Origin: Microbacterium keratanolyticum
GTDB taxonomy: Bacteria; Actinomycetota; Actinomycetes; Actinomycetales; Microbacteriaceae
Length of the DNA: 64,000 nt
Reading direction: 5' to 3'
NCBI RefSeq assembly: GCF_016907255.1
Contig: NZ_JAFBBQ010000001.1
Span: 3,002,862-3,066,861, forward strand
Shown: positions 50,194 through 60,101 of the stretch, piece after piece
Position numbering within the stretch: the first letter of the stretch is position 1
Layout of the letters: every line of letters begins with the position of its first letter
The notes under the pieces: model-generated
Seen by the model: only the letters and a program-made list of their open reading frames with translations
Database searches by the model: none
What the model was told of the DNA's origin: nothing
Program-made: the position numbers and the translations under genes

Positions 50194-51161
50194 GCGTTCG
50201 GGCTTCCCATCTCGTCTTCGTTTCGTTCTCCTGCCAGCAGCAGGTACAGCACGGCCATGCGCACGGAAACACCGTTCGTGACCTGTTCGAGCACCGTGGA
50301 GCGGGGGGAATCTGCCGCTTCGGCGGAGATCTCCAGACCCCGGTTCATCGGCCCCGGGTGCAACACAATGCTATCGCCCGTGAGCCGTGCAAGTCGTACC
50401 GGGTCGAGGCCCCAACGGCGGGAATACTCCCGCTCACTCGGGAAAAACGCCGCGTGCATGCGCTCCAGCTGGATCCGCAGCATCATGACCGCGTCCGGGT
50501 CCTCCGCCAGCGCCTCGTCGAGGTCGTACAGAACGCGAACGGGCCAGTTCGAGACATCCTGCGGAATGAGGGTCGGAGGCGTCACGAGCGTGACGTGGGC
50601 GCCGAGCGCCGCGAGGAGCCACACGTTGGAGCGCGCCACCCGAGAGTGCAGCACATCACCCACGATCACGATGCGGATGCCCGTGAGGTCACGACCACGA
50701 CTGTCGGCGCCGAAGCGGCGCTTGCGGATCGTGAAGGCGTCGAGAAGAGCCTGCGTCGGATGCTCGTGCGTGCCGTCGCCGGCATTGACGACGCCGGCAC
50801 TGATCCACCCGCTGGTCGCCAGCGTGCGCGGCGCCCCGGACGCGGGGTGCCGGATGACGACAGCATCCGCTCCCATCGCCTCGAGAGTCTGCGCCGTGTC
50901 TTTGAGGCTCTCGCCTTTAGAGACGCTCGATCCCTTCGCGGCGAAGTTGATGACGTCTGCGGACAGTCGCTTCGCGGCGGCTTCGAAGGAGATGCGGGTC
51001 CGTGTCGAGTCCTCGAAGAAGAGGTTGACGACCGTCTTTCCGCGCAGCGTCGGAAGCTTCTTGATCTCGCGCGACTGCGTGTCGGCCATGTCCTCGGCGA
51101 CGTCGAGGATGCGCAGCGCCTCGGCGCGTGCGAGCGTCTGGGTGTCGAGCAGGTGTCTCAT
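50190..51161 (-). CDS. pyrB: Aspartate carbamoyltransferase catalytic subunit
   Basis: The 323-aa enzyme condenses carbamoyl phosphate and aspartate. Carbamoyl-phosphate-binding [20 protein letters not shown] and HPTQALLD are all present, as is the aspartate-domain LHPGPMNRG. No pyrI regulatory subunit is nearby, so control is probably through PyrR. It overlaps pyrR and pyrC by 4 bp each. Confidence 0.97.
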   Translation of the reverse strand: MRHLLDTQTLARAEALRILDVAEDMADTQSREIKKLPTLRGKTVVNLFFEDSTRTRISFEAAAKRLSADVINFAAKGSSVSKGESLKDTAQTLEAMGADAVVIRHPASGAPRTLATSGWISAGVVNAGDGTHEHPTQALLDAFTIRKRRFGADSRGRDLTGIRIVIVGDVLHSRVARSNVWLLAALGAHVTLVTPPTLIPQDVSNWPVRVLYDLDEALAEDPDAVMMLRIQLERMHAAFFPSEREYSRRWGLDPVRLARLTGDSIVLHPGPMNRGLEISAEAADSPRSTVLEQVTNGVSVRMAVLYLLLAGERNEDEMGSPNA

Positions 51162-51688
51162 CCTTCGATCGCCACCTCGTCTATGCCGTCGTTCTCGGTG
51201 AGGCGCACGTTGACGCGCTCCTGCCGAGAGGACGGGATGTTCTTGCCGATGAAATCGGGCCGGATGGGCAGTTCGCGGTGACCGCGATCGACGAGGATCG
51301 CAAGCCGCACGACGGACGGACGTCCGATCGACTGCAGTGCGTCGAGCGCCGCGCGGATGCTGCGCCCGGAGAAGAGCACGTCGTCGACCAGCACCACGGT
51401 CTTGCCGTCGATGCCTCCCGCCGGGATGTCGGTCGGCTGCGGAGAGCGCGTCGGATGCTTCGCAAGATCGTCACGGAAGAGCGTGACGTCGAGGGCGCCG
51501 ACCGGAACCCCTGTCTGAGCGATGGAGCCGATGAGCCCCGCGAGGCGATTCGCGAGAGCGACGCCGCGGGTCGGAATGCCCAGCAGGATCAAGTCGCTCG
51601 CGCCGCGATTGGATTCGAGGATCTCGTGGGCGATGCGCGTCAGGGCGCGCGCGATATCGGCTTCTTGCAGCACGATGCGTGCAGACAA
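51158..51688 (-). CDS. pyrR: Bifunctional pyr operon regulator / uracil phosphoribosyltransferase
   Basis: The 176-aa protein of the PRTase fold binds UMP and a leader-RNA hairpin to repress pyr genes. The PRPP-binding motif [19 protein letters not shown] (about residue 100) is intact. The start is a TTG at 51688 with a GAAGGGAAG site 6 bp upstream. That site belongs to the PyrR-binding element itself, which suggests translational autoregulation. First gene of pyrR-pyrB-pyrC-orf-carA-carB-pyrF-gmk, all overlapping. Confidence 0.96.
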   Translation of the reverse strand: MSARIVLQEADIARALTRIAHEILESNRGASDLILLGIPTRGVALANRLAGLIGSIAQTGVPVGALDVTLFRDDLAKHPTRSPQPTDIPAGGIDGKTVVLVDDVLFSGRSIRAALDALQSIGRPSVVRLAILVDRGHRELPIRPDFIGKNIPSSRQERVNVRLTENDGIDEVAIEG

Positions 51689-51697
51689 TGGCCACTT

Positions 51698-51729
51698 CCC
51701 TTCTCCGCCTCTCAGGACGGTGTTAAAGG
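51698..51729 (-). promoter_or_regulatory. PyrR-binding RNA element in the pyr leader
   Basis: On the minus strand the 32 nt run from CTTTAAC through GTCCTGAGAGGC to GGAGAAGGG, matching the order of conserved blocks in PyrR-binding loops (UUUAA, GUCCnGaGAGGCu, GAAGG). The flanks can pair. The element ends 10 nt before the TTG of pyrR and includes its ribosome-binding site. Binding of UMP-PyrR would hide the site. Confidence 0.75.
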
Positions 51730-51749
51730 TGGTGATGACCCCATTCTAG

Positions 51750-53327
51750 CTATACGCCGAGACGCATCGCCGCGTCCGTCACCTCGTCGACCTTCGTCGC
51801 TCGGATCGCGTGACCCGTGGTCGAGAGGCACTTGCCCGTCTTCAGGTCCCACTTCCAGTCGTGCATGCTGCACGTGAGAATGCCGTCCTCATCGACCTTG
51901 CCGGTCTTCGTGAGGTCAGCGCGCAGGTGCGGGCACCGACGCTGCACGACCCAGTCGCCGATCTCCGCGTCTTCGGTCTGGTCCGTCTGCTCGGAGTACC
52001 AGTTCTCGACGTACTCTATGCGATCCACCGAGAGGCACTTGAGGAAAGTCGTCAGGAACTCGTTGAACTTGCCGCTGCGACCGACCGAGAACTGCATCGA
52101 GAGGAAGATCGAGTTCGACCAGTCGATCTCGTGGTCGCGGATGTTCGTGGAGACGAGGTCGGCGGGGATCGTGTACCAGTAGATGCACTCTTCACCGTCG
52201 TACTCGCGCACCTTGGCGCGCGGGAAATCCACGACCATGTCGAGGTCGCCGATGCGGAAGCGCACGTTGCCGCCGACACCGAGGCGGATCGTGCGCGACT
52301 TCTTCAGCAGCGGCTCCCACCACGCCTTGATCGCTGCGAGCATCTCTGCCGGCGGGATGACGTCGGCCCGTGTGGCGATCTCGTCCTGGATCTCCTGCTG
52401 ACGCGTGGTGCGCTGCGATTCGAGATAGTCCCACTTGTTGTCGAACATGTGGGCGATCTCGTCGTCGGTGTACAGCGACTGCGAGGTGGTCACCTCACCG
52501 TCGATGATGTCGACGACCGTTCCCGGTACGAACAGGTGTCCCTGGTACTTGCCGGGTGCCTGCTCCTCCATGTGCTCGAGGAACTGCTTCGAATCGGTGA
52601 AGATCGACTCGCCGTTCTTGCCGAAGCCGTTGAAGTCGAACAGGTCGTCGCGCAGGAACATCGGCGGACCGGCCATCGGGAACACGTGCGGAGCGCCGAC
52701 CTTCTCGATGTAGAACATCGCGCGCTTGTTCTGCGCCTCGCGCTTGAGTCGAGCGAAGTTCTGCTTCGCGTCCAGCGGCAGGTCGTAGACCATCGGCCAC
52801 CAGATCGCCCCGGAGGTCTGCGTGAAGTAGGCGTCGGGTGTGCCGAAATCGAGCAGCGCCTCCAGGTCGAGCGGGTGCGAGTCGTTCTGGTTCAGCATCG
52901 ATCCCGTACCGTCGTCGACGCTCAGGGAGGAGTCGCCGATCGGGCCGTCGCTGGGCGCACGCAGGGGCGTCACCATGATCTTCAGCTCGCCGCGCTCGAT
53001 CACCTCGCCCGCGGGCGCGTAGGTGATGTTGTTATAGCCGAGCGCGCGGATGTCCTGCTCGAGGTCGTCGACGGGGTACTCCGGAAGCAGCACCTCGATG
53101 TCCTTCGACACGTAGCGCTCCAGGAGTGCGGGATCGAAGTGGTCACGGTGGCGGTGCGAGATGTAGAGGAAGTCCGCCTTGCCGAAGCGCTCCCAGTCGA
53201 GACCGCGGTTGTCGGGGAAGGGGAACCATGACCCGAAGAAGGAGGGGCCGAGAACGGGGTCGCAGAGAATGGTTCCGCCTCGGGTCTCGATGAACATCCC
53301 CGCGTGGCCGAGCGCCGTGATCCGCAT
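51750..53327 (-). CDS. Metallo-beta-lactamase-fold / Rieske [2Fe-2S] protein
   Basis: This 525-aa protein has an N-terminal UlaG-like metallo-beta-lactamase domain with H58-x-H60-x-D62-H63 (ISHRHRDHFD). A middle region of unknown fold spans about 320-450. The C-terminal Rieske domain has ligands C465/H467 and C486/H489 (RRCPHL, CSMHDW). The MBL-plus-Rieske composition recalls CMP-N-acetylneuraminate hydroxylase, but with the Rieske domain at the opposite end. The ATG at 53327 follows AGGAGGAG. It probably acts as an Fe-S redox enzyme or oxygenase in the cytoplasm; the substrate is unknown. It lies just ahead of the pyr leader on the same strand. Confidence 0.88.
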   Translation of the reverse strand: MRITALGHAGMFIETRGGTILCDPVLGPSFFGSWFPFPDNRGLDWERFGKADFLYISHRHRDHFDPALLERYVSKDIEVLLPEYPVDDLEQDIRALGYNNITYAPAGEVIERGELKIMVTPLRAPSDGPIGDSSLSVDDGTGSMLNQNDSHPLDLEALLDFGTPDAYFTQTSGAIWWPMVYDLPLDAKQNFARLKREAQNKRAMFYIEKVGAPHVFPMAGPPMFLRDDLFDFNGFGKNGESIFTDSKQFLEHMEEQAPGKYQGHLFVPGTVVDIIDGEVTTSQSLYTDDEIAHMFDNKWDYLESQRTTRQQEIQDEIATRADVIPPAEMLAAIKAWWEPLLKKSRTIRLGVGGNVRFRIGDLDMVVDFPRAKVREYDGEECIYWYTIPADLVSTNIRDHEIDWSNSIFLSMQFSVGRSGKFNEFLTTFLKCLSVDRIEYVENWYSEQTDQTEDAEIGDWVVQRRCPHLRADLTKTGKVDEDGILTCSMHDWKWDLKTGKCLSTTGHAIRATKVDEVTDAAMRLGV

Positions 53328-53412
53328 TGCTTCTCCTCCTGATTGAGCGTCCACGAGTCTACCTGCGGCCTGCTGTGGCTCTCCTGCGACGAGCCGTGAG
53401 AATGCGCTCGCC

Positions 53413-56358
53413 CTAGTCCAGCAGCCCGCGGATGTCGTCCGCGGTCAGCGTCTGCGCGAACAGGTTCTCGTCATCCATGACGGCGGTGATCAGGCGCGCC
53501 TTTCGCTGCTGCAGCGCGAGCACCTTCTCTTCGATCGTGTCGGTGGCGATCAAGCGGTACACGAGGACGGTGTTGTCCTGCCCGATGCGGTGCGTGCGGT
53601 CGATGGCCTGCGCCTCGGCCGCGGGGTTCCACCACGGATCGAGCAGGAAGACATAGTCCGCCTCGGTCAGGGTGAGCCCCACCCCACCGGCTTTCAGGCT
53701 GATGAGGAACACCGGCTGCTCCCCCGAGCGGAAACCTTCGATGACCGCAGGTCGCTGCCGTGTCGCGCCGTCGAGATAGGCGTACGGGATTCCCTCTTTC
53801 TCGAGCCGACGTGCGACGAGCGCCAGATACGACGTGAACTGGCTGAACACGAGCGCGCGGTGCCCTTCGGCCTGCATCTCCGTGATGCGCTCCAGGAGGA
53901 CGTCGATCTTGCGGGAGCCGATCCGCGCATCGGTCTCATCGATGAGCCCCGGTGACAGGCTGAGCATGCGCAGGAGCGTGAGAGAGCGGAACACGATGAA
54001 TCGATTGCGATCGAGATCGCGGAGCAACCCCAGGATCTTCTGCCGCTCGCGCTGCAGCACGACGTCGTACAGAGCGCGGTGTGCAGGACTGAGGTCGACC
54101 CGCAGCACCTGTTCCTGCTTGGGAGGAAGGTCGGGAGCGACTTCGTCTTTCGTACGTCGGAGGACCAGGGGTCGGATGCGACGCCGCAATCGCTCCAGCT
54201 GATGCGCGCGATGGGCACCGTTCTCGGCGTTCTCGGCGACCTTGCCGCGTTCGATCGGCTGGACGTAGTCGCGGCGGAAACGCTGGGCGGAGGCGAACAG
54301 CCCGGGTGCCACCAGGGACAGGAGGGCCCAGAGATCTGTGAGGCTGTTCTCCATCGGGGTTCCGGTCACCGCGAACGTCACATCTGCGCGGATGCGCGCT
54401 GCCGCGAGGTGCTGCAGCGTCGCCGCATTCTTGACGGCGTGGGCCTCATCCAGGATCAGGCCCGCCCACTGCGCCTCGGCGAAGGCGTCCTCGCCGAGGC
54501 GCAGCACCGTGTAGGAGGTCACGAGCACGTCGTGCTGCGCGGCCAGCCGGGCGATCGTCGCCGCCGAACGGGGTCGCCGTGCGACGACGCCCAGACGGAG
54601 GTCGGGGACGAAGCGACGCGCTTCGCGCACCCAGGTGTCCGTCACCGACGTCGGAGCGACGATGAGGAACGGACGCCGCTCGCCCGACTCGCGCGCGTGC
54701 TGAAGCAGGGCGAGGATCTGCACGGTCTTGCCGAGGCCCATGTCGTCGGCAAGGATCCCGCCGAGTTTGTGCGCCCAGAGAAAGGCGAGCCAGTCCAGGC
54801 CGTGCTGTTGGTACGGGCGCAGCGTCGCTCGCAATCCCTGCGGAACCGCGACAGCAGGCACCGCGTGCGCGTTGCGAAGACCTTCCGCCGTCGCCCGCCA
54901 AGTGATGGCCGGCTCTGCCTCATCGGCGAGGTCTTCAAAATCGTCCCAGAGCGCGACCTGATACCGGGAGATTCGCGGTCCGGTCTCCCATTCGGCGAGC
55001 TCCGTGCACTCGTCGATGAGATCTTTCAGACGCTGCAATGCGGGGTGGGCCAGCGAGAAGTAGCCTCCGTCCGAGAGCTTCATCTTCTTCTGGCCCTTGC
55101 TCAGAGCCGTGAAGAGAGGGCGGAACGGGATCGTCCGCCCCTCGATCGTCACGATCACCCCCAGATCGAACCAGTCGGGGTCCGTACTCTCCACCGTGGT
55201 GATGCGGATCTCCGGGTCACCGGCCAGCTCGTGATAGTTGCGGCGCTCCCCGTGGTACGACACATCGACACCCCGCTCCTCCAGCGCGGGAGCGATGTGG
55301 GCTACGAACTCCGCGGCATCCACGTCGTGAAGGGAGTCCGTCTCGATGAAGGCGGTGCCTGCCACGTCCGCCCACGCCGCTTCGATCTCCGGCCGCGCGG
55401 CCGTCTCAGCCGCCCCGTCGCGCACAGGATCGTCACCGGCGGCGAAGGGGAATCGCCCGTATCCCTCGTACCGCCACTGCCAGGCATAGGTCACGCGGTC
55501 TCCGGGCAGGAACCGCACGGCCAGAGCGGCCGTGGGCACGGGCAGATCTGGGAACGTCACGCCAAGACCTGCGCGGAGGACTCCGGCGCGTCGGAGACCC
55601 GGCGAGAGCTCGCGCACGAAGTCTGCCTCCTCTGCCTCGGGCACGTGGACGGCCACCGCCCCGATCAGGCGGTGCAGCGCCTCGGGCAGCATGGACTCCC
55701 CCAGATACAACGTCGCCGTCGCACCCTGCACGTCATACGCGTAGACACCCGTGTGGCCGACCGTACGCAGGAAGCGCCCACCCGCTCGTTCCCCATCGAA
55801 CGCGGCTTCGGCGCGCAGGCTCAGCAGGTTTCGGGGGTCCCGATCGGCGACAGCGGTGACCTCGACGTGGCCCGCGAACACCAGCGCGACGTCGCGTTGT
55901 GTGGACACGAAAGGCACTCCGTGCGAGGCGGCATCCCTCAGGTGCGGCCACAGCAGGCGCGACTCGACCGGATCCAGCGCCAGCCAGTCTCCGGAGAGTC
56001 CCGACAGCAGCGAGTCGCGAGCGAGACTCAGCAGATCGCCGAACCAGCGCGACTGGGCCGGGTCGAACTGCGTGTTCGGACGCCGCACAGCATCCCACGA
56101 CGCATCCGCCTGCACCCACGCCCCCGTGGACTGACTCTGGCGCAGCGGACGAACAGCGAGCAGCAGCTCCCCGGGATCTCGCGCAAGGTCACGCACGGTC
56201 GCCGACGTGGCGCGCGGAGCCGACCAGTGATGACGCGAAGCGTCGCGACGGCGCAACTCGATCCCGAGCGCCAACGGCGTGGTCGATGCGCGTGCGGACG
56301 GCGTCAGGGCACGCCAGGAAAGAGGCGCGGATGCTGCGGAGTCAGGAGTCGTCGACAT
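53413..56358 (-). CDS. SNF2-family DEAD/DEAH-box helicase
   Basis: The 981-aa protein has an uncharacterised N-terminal half (1-500) and a C-terminal SNF2 ATPase. Walker A is DDMGLGKTVQ near residue 532, DEAH in LILDEAHAVKN near 635, TGTPMENSLTDLW follows, and the helicase C domain has SLKAGGVGLTLT and DRTHRIGQ. Such bacterial SNF2 proteins act on DNA or protein-nucleic-acid complexes, often with RNA polymerase or repair. A GGAGGAGGA site precedes the ATG. It is separated from nusB by a hairpin and starts its own run with the MBL/Rieske gene. Confidence 0.93.
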   Translation of the reverse strand: MSTTPDSAASAPLSWRALTPSARASTTPLALGIELRRRDASRHHWSAPRATSATVRDLARDPGELLLAVRPLRQSQSTGAWVQADASWDAVRRPNTQFDPAQSRWFGDLLSLARDSLLSGLSGDWLALDPVESRLLWPHLRDAASHGVPFVSTQRDVALVFAGHVEVTAVADRDPRNLLSLRAEAAFDGERAGGRFLRTVGHTGVYAYDVQGATATLYLGESMLPEALHRLIGAVAVHVPEAEEADFVRELSPGLRRAGVLRAGLGVTFPDLPVPTAALAVRFLPGDRVTYAWQWRYEGYGRFPFAAGDDPVRDGAAETAARPEIEAAWADVAGTAFIETDSLHDVDAAEFVAHIAPALEERGVDVSYHGERRNYHELAGDPEIRITTVESTDPDWFDLGVIVTIEGRTIPFRPLFTALSKGQKKMKLSDGGYFSLAHPALQRLKDLIDECTELAEWETGPRISRYQVALWDDFEDLADEAEPAITWRATAEGLRNAHAVPAVAVPQGLRATLRPYQQHGLDWLAFLWAHKLGGILADDMGLGKTVQILALLQHARESGERRPFLIVAPTSVTDTWVREARRFVPDLRLGVVARRPRSAATIARLAAQHDVLVTSYTVLRLGEDAFAEAQWAGLILDEAHAVKNAATLQHLAAARIRADVTFAVTGTPMENSLTDLWALLSLVAPGLFASAQRFRRDYVQPIERGKVAENAENGAHRAHQLERLRRRIRPLVLRRTKDEVAPDLPPKQEQVLRVDLSPAHRALYDVVLQRERQKILGLLRDLDRNRFIVFRSLTLLRMLSLSPGLIDETDARIGSRKIDVLLERITEMQAEGHRALVFSQFTSYLALVARRLEKEGIPYAYLDGATRQRPAVIEGFRSGEQPVFLISLKAGGVGLTLTEADYVFLLDPWWNPAAEAQAIDRTHRIGQDNTVLVYRLIATDTIEEKVLALQQRKARLITAVMDDENLFAQTLTADDIRGLLD

Positions 56359-56383
56359 CGCGGACGATCCTCCTCCACACCAC

Positions 56384-56413
56384 CGACATTCGCGTCAGCC
56401 GACGCGAATGTCG
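56384..56413 (-). terminator. Hairpin immediately after nusB
   Basis: A perfect 13-bp stem (56384-56396 with 56401-56413) has a 4-base loop and begins directly at the nusB stop. There is no U-tract, so it may be a weak terminator or RNA-stabilising hairpin separating the aro-efp-nusB message from the helicase gene. Confidence 0.6.
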
Positions 56414-56824
56414 TCAGTTCGCGCGAGCGACGCGCGCAAGCACGCCGTGCACGAACGCGCCGGAGTCATCCGTCGAGAACTCCTTGGCGAGTTCGACGGC
56501 TTCATCGATCGCAACGGCCGTCGGCACCTCGGGGTTGTGCAGGATCTCCCACACGCCGATGCGCAGCAGAGCACGGTCGACCGCGGGCATCCGCTCGATC
56601 TTCCAGTCGCGACTGTGCGTCGTGATCTGCTCATCGATCTCTTCGCCGTGGTCGACGATGCCGTCGACGATCTCGCGGGCGTAGCCCCAGGAAGCCTCAC
56701 GGGCAGGCTCGCCCGCCGCGCGCTTCGCCTCGGCGGCGAGCGTTGTCGTCAGCGCATCGCCGCGCACATCCGAGGAGAAAAGAATGTCAAGAGCGCGCTT
56801 GCGCGCCTTCGTCCGGGCGCTCAC
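56414..56824 (-). CDS. nusB: Transcription antitermination factor NusB
   Basis: The 136-aa all-helical RNA-binding protein binds boxA with NusE in rRNA antitermination. It has the conserved KARKRALDILF start, the middle AVDRALLRIGVWEIL and the C-terminal IDEAVELAKEFSTDDSGAFVHGVL. It starts 3 bp after the efp stop, so the two are almost certainly cotranscribed. Confidence 0.96.
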   Translation of the reverse strand: MSARTKARKRALDILFSSDVRGDALTTTLAAEAKRAAGEPAREASWGYAREIVDGIVDHGEEIDEQITTHSRDWKIERMPAVDRALLRIGVWEILHNPEVPTAVAIDEAVELAKEFSTDDSGAFVHGVLARVARAN

Positions 56825-56827
56825 GCC

Positions 56828-57388
56828 TTACTTCTCGCGACCAAGGTAGTCGCCCGTGCGAGTGTCGACCTTGACCTTGGTACCCGCTTCGATGAAGAGC
56901 GGAACCTGGATCTCGTAGCCGGTCTCGACCGTCGCGGGCTTGGTGCCTGCAGACGAGCGGTCGCCCTGAAGGCCCGGCTCGGTGTAGGTGACCTCGAGGA
57001 TCACGGACGCCGGAAGATCGATGTAGAGCGGGTTGCCCTTGTTGAGCGCGATGGTGACCTGCTGGTTCTCGAGCAGGAAGTTCTTCGCGTCGCCCACGGT
57101 CGCGGCGCCCACGGTCAGCTGGTCGTAGTCATCCATGTCCATGAACACGAAGCTGTCGCCGTCGGTGTACAGGTAGGTGAAGTCACGACGGTCGACGTTC
57201 TCGATCTCGATCTTCGTGCCCGCGTTGTAGGTCCGGTCGACGGTCTTGCCCGACACGACGTTCTTGAGCTTGGTGCGCACGAACGCGCCACCCTTGCCCG
57301 GCTTGACGTGCTGGAACTCGATGACGCTCCAGAGCTGTCCGTCGATGCTGAGGACGACGCCGTTCTTGATGTCTGCGGTCGATGCCAT
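56828..57388 (-). CDS. efp: Translation elongation factor P
   Basis: The 186-aa three-domain OB-fold protein relieves ribosome stalling at polyproline. The domain I loop is [10 protein letters not shown] with K32 at the tip, the position modified in some bacteria. The C-terminal signature ([18 protein letters not shown]) is complete. The ATG at 57388 is chosen; the upstream in-frame extension is not EF-P-like. It lies between aroQ and nusB. Confidence 0.97.
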   Translation of the reverse strand: MASTADIKNGVVLSIDGQLWSVIEFQHVKPGKGGAFVRTKLKNVVSGKTVDRTYNAGTKIEIENVDRRDFTYLYTDGDSFVFMDMDDYDQLTVGAATVGDAKNFLLENQQVTIALNKGNPLYIDLPASVILEVTYTEPGLQGDRSSAGTKPATVETGYEIQVPLFIEAGTKVKVDTRTGDYLGREK

Positions 57389-57493
57389 GCGCGTGAATCC
57401 GTTTCGTGTCGAAGTATGAGTGGGCCGATCCGCGGATGTCACCGCGCAAGGCGGTCGCACCGAAGCGTCAGGATCGGAGCCCGACGGTCAATT

Positions 57494-58465
57494 CTACGGG
57501 ATGAGTGCTGCCAGCTGCCGCACGGCCTGCGCGTAGCCGTCGATCCCCTGTCCGACGACGTGCACGGCAGCGACATCGGTCAGGTACGAATGATGCCGGA
57601 ACTCCTCCCGCGCGTAGACGTCGGAGATGTGCACCTCGGCGAACGGCAGGGCGATCCCGGTCAGCGCATCGCGCAGCGCCACCGACGTGTGCGTGAGGCC
57701 ACCGGGATTGATGACGACGGCCGCGCAGTCCTGGCGCGCCGCGTGAATCGCGTCGATCAGCGCGCCCTCGTGATTGCTCTGCATGGCACGCACCGCGTAG
57801 CCGAGAGCTGCGGCTTGCTCGGCGACCAGACGCTCGACATCCGCGAGCGTCGCAGTGCCGTAGACCTCTGGCTCTCGCGTGCCGAGCAGATTCAGGTTCG
57901 GACCGTTGACCAGCAGGATCCGGCGCCCCGGGCGATCCGTCAGCTCCCGTGCCATCTCGATCTCGTCGCCGATGGATGTCGTCATCGTGACGCCCGTCGG
58001 CAGGAATCCGGATCGCTGATAGGCGCGCTGAGCGCGCGCGTTGTCGACGTGGACGCCCAGGTGCAGGCGGGTGTCTCCGTGGCTCGCCGACCAGGAGGCG
58101 GCGGCATCCAGCAGCTGATCGATGAGCCCGTCACCACGGTGAGAGGGCCGGACGTACACACCCACGACGTTGCTGCGTGATTCCGCGAGCACATCGCCGT
58201 GGTAATCAATGCTTCCGGCAGCGGCACGCAGGACCGTCACCGAGCCGACCCAGCCTTCTCCATCCTCCGCGATGAACTGCGCGGCGGCATCTCCCGACGC
58301 CGAGTTGCTGGCGCGCTCCTGCCAGAACTCGTCGGGCTGGAGCGAGGCGTTCTCCCACGTCTCGAGAAAGGCCACATCTGCTGCAGGATCGCGCAGGGCC
58401 TCCAGGCGCAGGGCGCGCACGGCGGACCATTCGTCAGCCCGAATCCGGCGCACCACGGTGCTCAT
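57494..58465 (-). CDS. aroQ: GNAT acetyltransferase fused to type II 3-dehydroquinate dehydratase
   Basis: This 323-aa protein combines two enzymes. Residues about 1-165 form a GNAT N-acetyltransferase with acetyl-CoA-binding [18 protein letters not shown] and [13 protein letters not shown]. From about residue 180 the type II dehydroquinase is complete: [21 protein letters not shown] (catalytic Arg and Tyr), [25 protein letters not shown]. It dehydrates 3-dehydroquinate in the shikimate pathway; the acetyltransferase substrate is unknown. It overlaps aroB by 4 bp. No stop or frameshift separates the halves. Confidence 0.9.
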   Translation of the reverse strand: MSTVVRRIRADEWSAVRALRLEALRDPAADVAFLETWENASLQPDEFWQERASNSASGDAAAQFIAEDGEGWVGSVTVLRAAAGSIDYHGDVLAESRSNVVGVYVRPSHRGDGLIDQLLDAAASWSASHGDTRLHLGVHVDNARAQRAYQRSGFLPTGVTMTTSIGDEIEMARELTDRPGRRILLVNGPNLNLLGTREPEVYGTATLADVERLVAEQAAALGYAVRAMQSNHEGALIDAIHAARQDCAAVVINPGGLTHTSVALRDALTGIALPFAEVHISDVYAREEFRHHSYLTDVAAVHVVGQGIDGYAQAVRQLAALIP

Positions 58466-59562
58466 GCACCGACCTCCTGATAGGCCGCGAACAGCAGCGA
58501 CTCATCCGGAGCCTGCAGAACGGTCGGCTTCGCGATGTCATCGAGGACGATGAAACGCAGCATGCCGCCGCGGCTCTTCTTGTCACGCTGCATCGTCGAC
58601 AGGAGCGTCGCCCACGCGCCGCTGCGATAGCTCGTCGGCAGCCCCAGCGACTCGAGTACGTCGCGGTGACGCTGCACGGCCGCATCCGGAAGCCGGCCCG
58701 CGAGACGCGAGAGCTCTGCCGCGAACATCATGCCGATCGAGATCGCTGCGCCGTGACGCCAGCGGTAGCGCTCCGCGTGCTCGATCGCATGCCCCAGCGT
58801 GTGACCGTAGTTGAGGATCTCGCGCTGACCCGCCTCACGGAAGTCATTCGAGACGACCTGCGCCTTCATGTCGATCGCGAGTTCGATCGTGCGACGGAAC
58901 TCCTGCGTGGTCGTGTCCACGGCGCGTGCGGGGTCTGCTTCGATGATGTCCAGAATCTCCGGCGCCCAGATGAAGCCCGCCTTCACGACTTCGGCATAGC
59001 CCGCCGTCGCCTCGTTCGCGCTGAGGCTCCCGAACTCGTCGAGATCGCCGATGACGGCACGCGGGGCCCAGAAGGCACCGACGAGATTCTTGCCCTCGTT
59101 CGTGTTGATGCCGGTTTTGCCGCCGATCGCGGCATCGACGAGACCGAGCACCGTGGTCGGCACCTGCACGACCTGGATGCCCCGCAGCCATGTGGCCGCG
59201 ACGAAGCCGGCGACATCGGTCACCGCACCGCCGCCGTAACCGATCACCGCGTCGGTACGGGTGAAGTCGGACTGCCCCATGATCTGCCAGCAGAACGCCG
59301 CGACCTCGATGCGTTTTCCGGACTCCGCGTCCGGGATCTCCGCGAGCAGGACCTCGCGAGGACCGTTGCTCGTATCCGAGACGAGTCGATCACGCAGTTC
59401 AGCCGCACGGTCGGCGAGCGTCGGCGGGTGCACGACGAGGACTTTGCGCACGGCGGGGTCGAGTGCCCCGGAGACGCGGTCCAGGATGCTGCGTCCCACG
59501 ACGATCTCATAGGGGGCAGCGCCTGCCGTCTTCACGGTGAAGGTCGAAGTCTGCGCGCTCAT
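58462..59562 (-). CDS. aroB: 3-dehydroquinate synthase
   Basis: The 366-aa NAD- and zinc-dependent enzyme cyclises DAHP to 3-dehydroquinate. It has the NAD-binding [18 protein letters not shown], the [16 protein letters not shown] segment and the zinc histidines in [11 protein letters not shown]. It overlaps aroK and the GNAT-aroQ fusion by 4 bp each. Confidence 0.97.
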   Translation of the reverse strand: MSAQTSTFTVKTAGAAPYEIVVGRSILDRVSGALDPAVRKVLVVHPPTLADRAAELRDRLVSDTSNGPREVLLAEIPDAESGKRIEVAAFCWQIMGQSDFTRTDAVIGYGGGAVTDVAGFVAATWLRGIQVVQVPTTVLGLVDAAIGGKTGINTNEGKNLVGAFWAPRAVIGDLDEFGSLSANEATAGYAEVVKAGFIWAPEILDIIEADPARAVDTTTQEFRRTIELAIDMKAQVVSNDFREAGQREILNYGHTLGHAIEHAERYRWRHGAAISIGMMFAAELSRLAGRLPDAAVQRHRDVLESLGLPTSYRSGAWATLLSTMQRDKKSRGGMLRFIVLDDIAKPTVLQAPDESLLFAAYQEVGA

Positions 59563-60101
59563 TCGCGTCCTCTCATCCAGTTCACGACCTGCTCCGCAAC
59601 GCGCTGCATCGGCGTGCGGGATGTGTCGAAAGTCTCATCGGCGACCTCGTCGTACCAGCCGCGTCGGGCATCGGCGATGCGCGACCACTCGGCGACAGGG
59701 TCGTCTCCGGCCAGGAGTGGCCGTGTGGTGTCCGCGATGCGGGCGGCGACCGCTTCGGTGCTGACGGTCAAGTGCGCGACGGGCACCGTGCGCAGCAGGT
59801 CCCGCGTCGCAGGGGTCACGACCGCGCCACCGCCGAGCGACACGACGCCGCCCCGCGTGACCGCCTCCGCGACAGCCTCCGCCTCCCACGCCCGGAACTG
59901 CGCCTCACCGTGCGTCGCGAAGATCTCCGGGATCGCACCGTGCGCAGCCGCGATCACCTTGTCCGTGTCGACGAAACGCAGACCCAGCGCCTTCGCGACA
60001 CGACGACCGACGCTCGTCTTCCCGGCGCCCATCGGGCCCACGAGAACAAGCACGTCACCCGTGGTGGATGGCGTCGACTCGGCAGGATCAGGCGAGCTCA
60101 T
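59559..60101 (-). CDS. aroK: Shikimate kinase
   Basis: The 180-aa P-loop kinase phosphorylates shikimate. It has the Walker [13 protein letters not shown] (about 22-33), shikimate-binding [14 protein letters not shown] and the GGGAVV loop. The start lies inside the aroC coding end (14-bp overlap) and the stop overlaps aroB by 4 bp. Confidence 0.96.
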   Translation of the reverse strand: MSSPDPAESTPSTTGDVLVLVGPMGAGKTSVGRRVAKALGLRFVDTDKVIAAAHGAIPEIFATHGEAQFRAWEAEAVAEAVTRGGVVSLGGGAVVTPATRDLLRTVPVAHLTVSTEAVAARIADTTRPLLAGDDPVAEWSRIADARRGWYDEVADETFDTSRTPMQRVAEQVVNWMRGRE

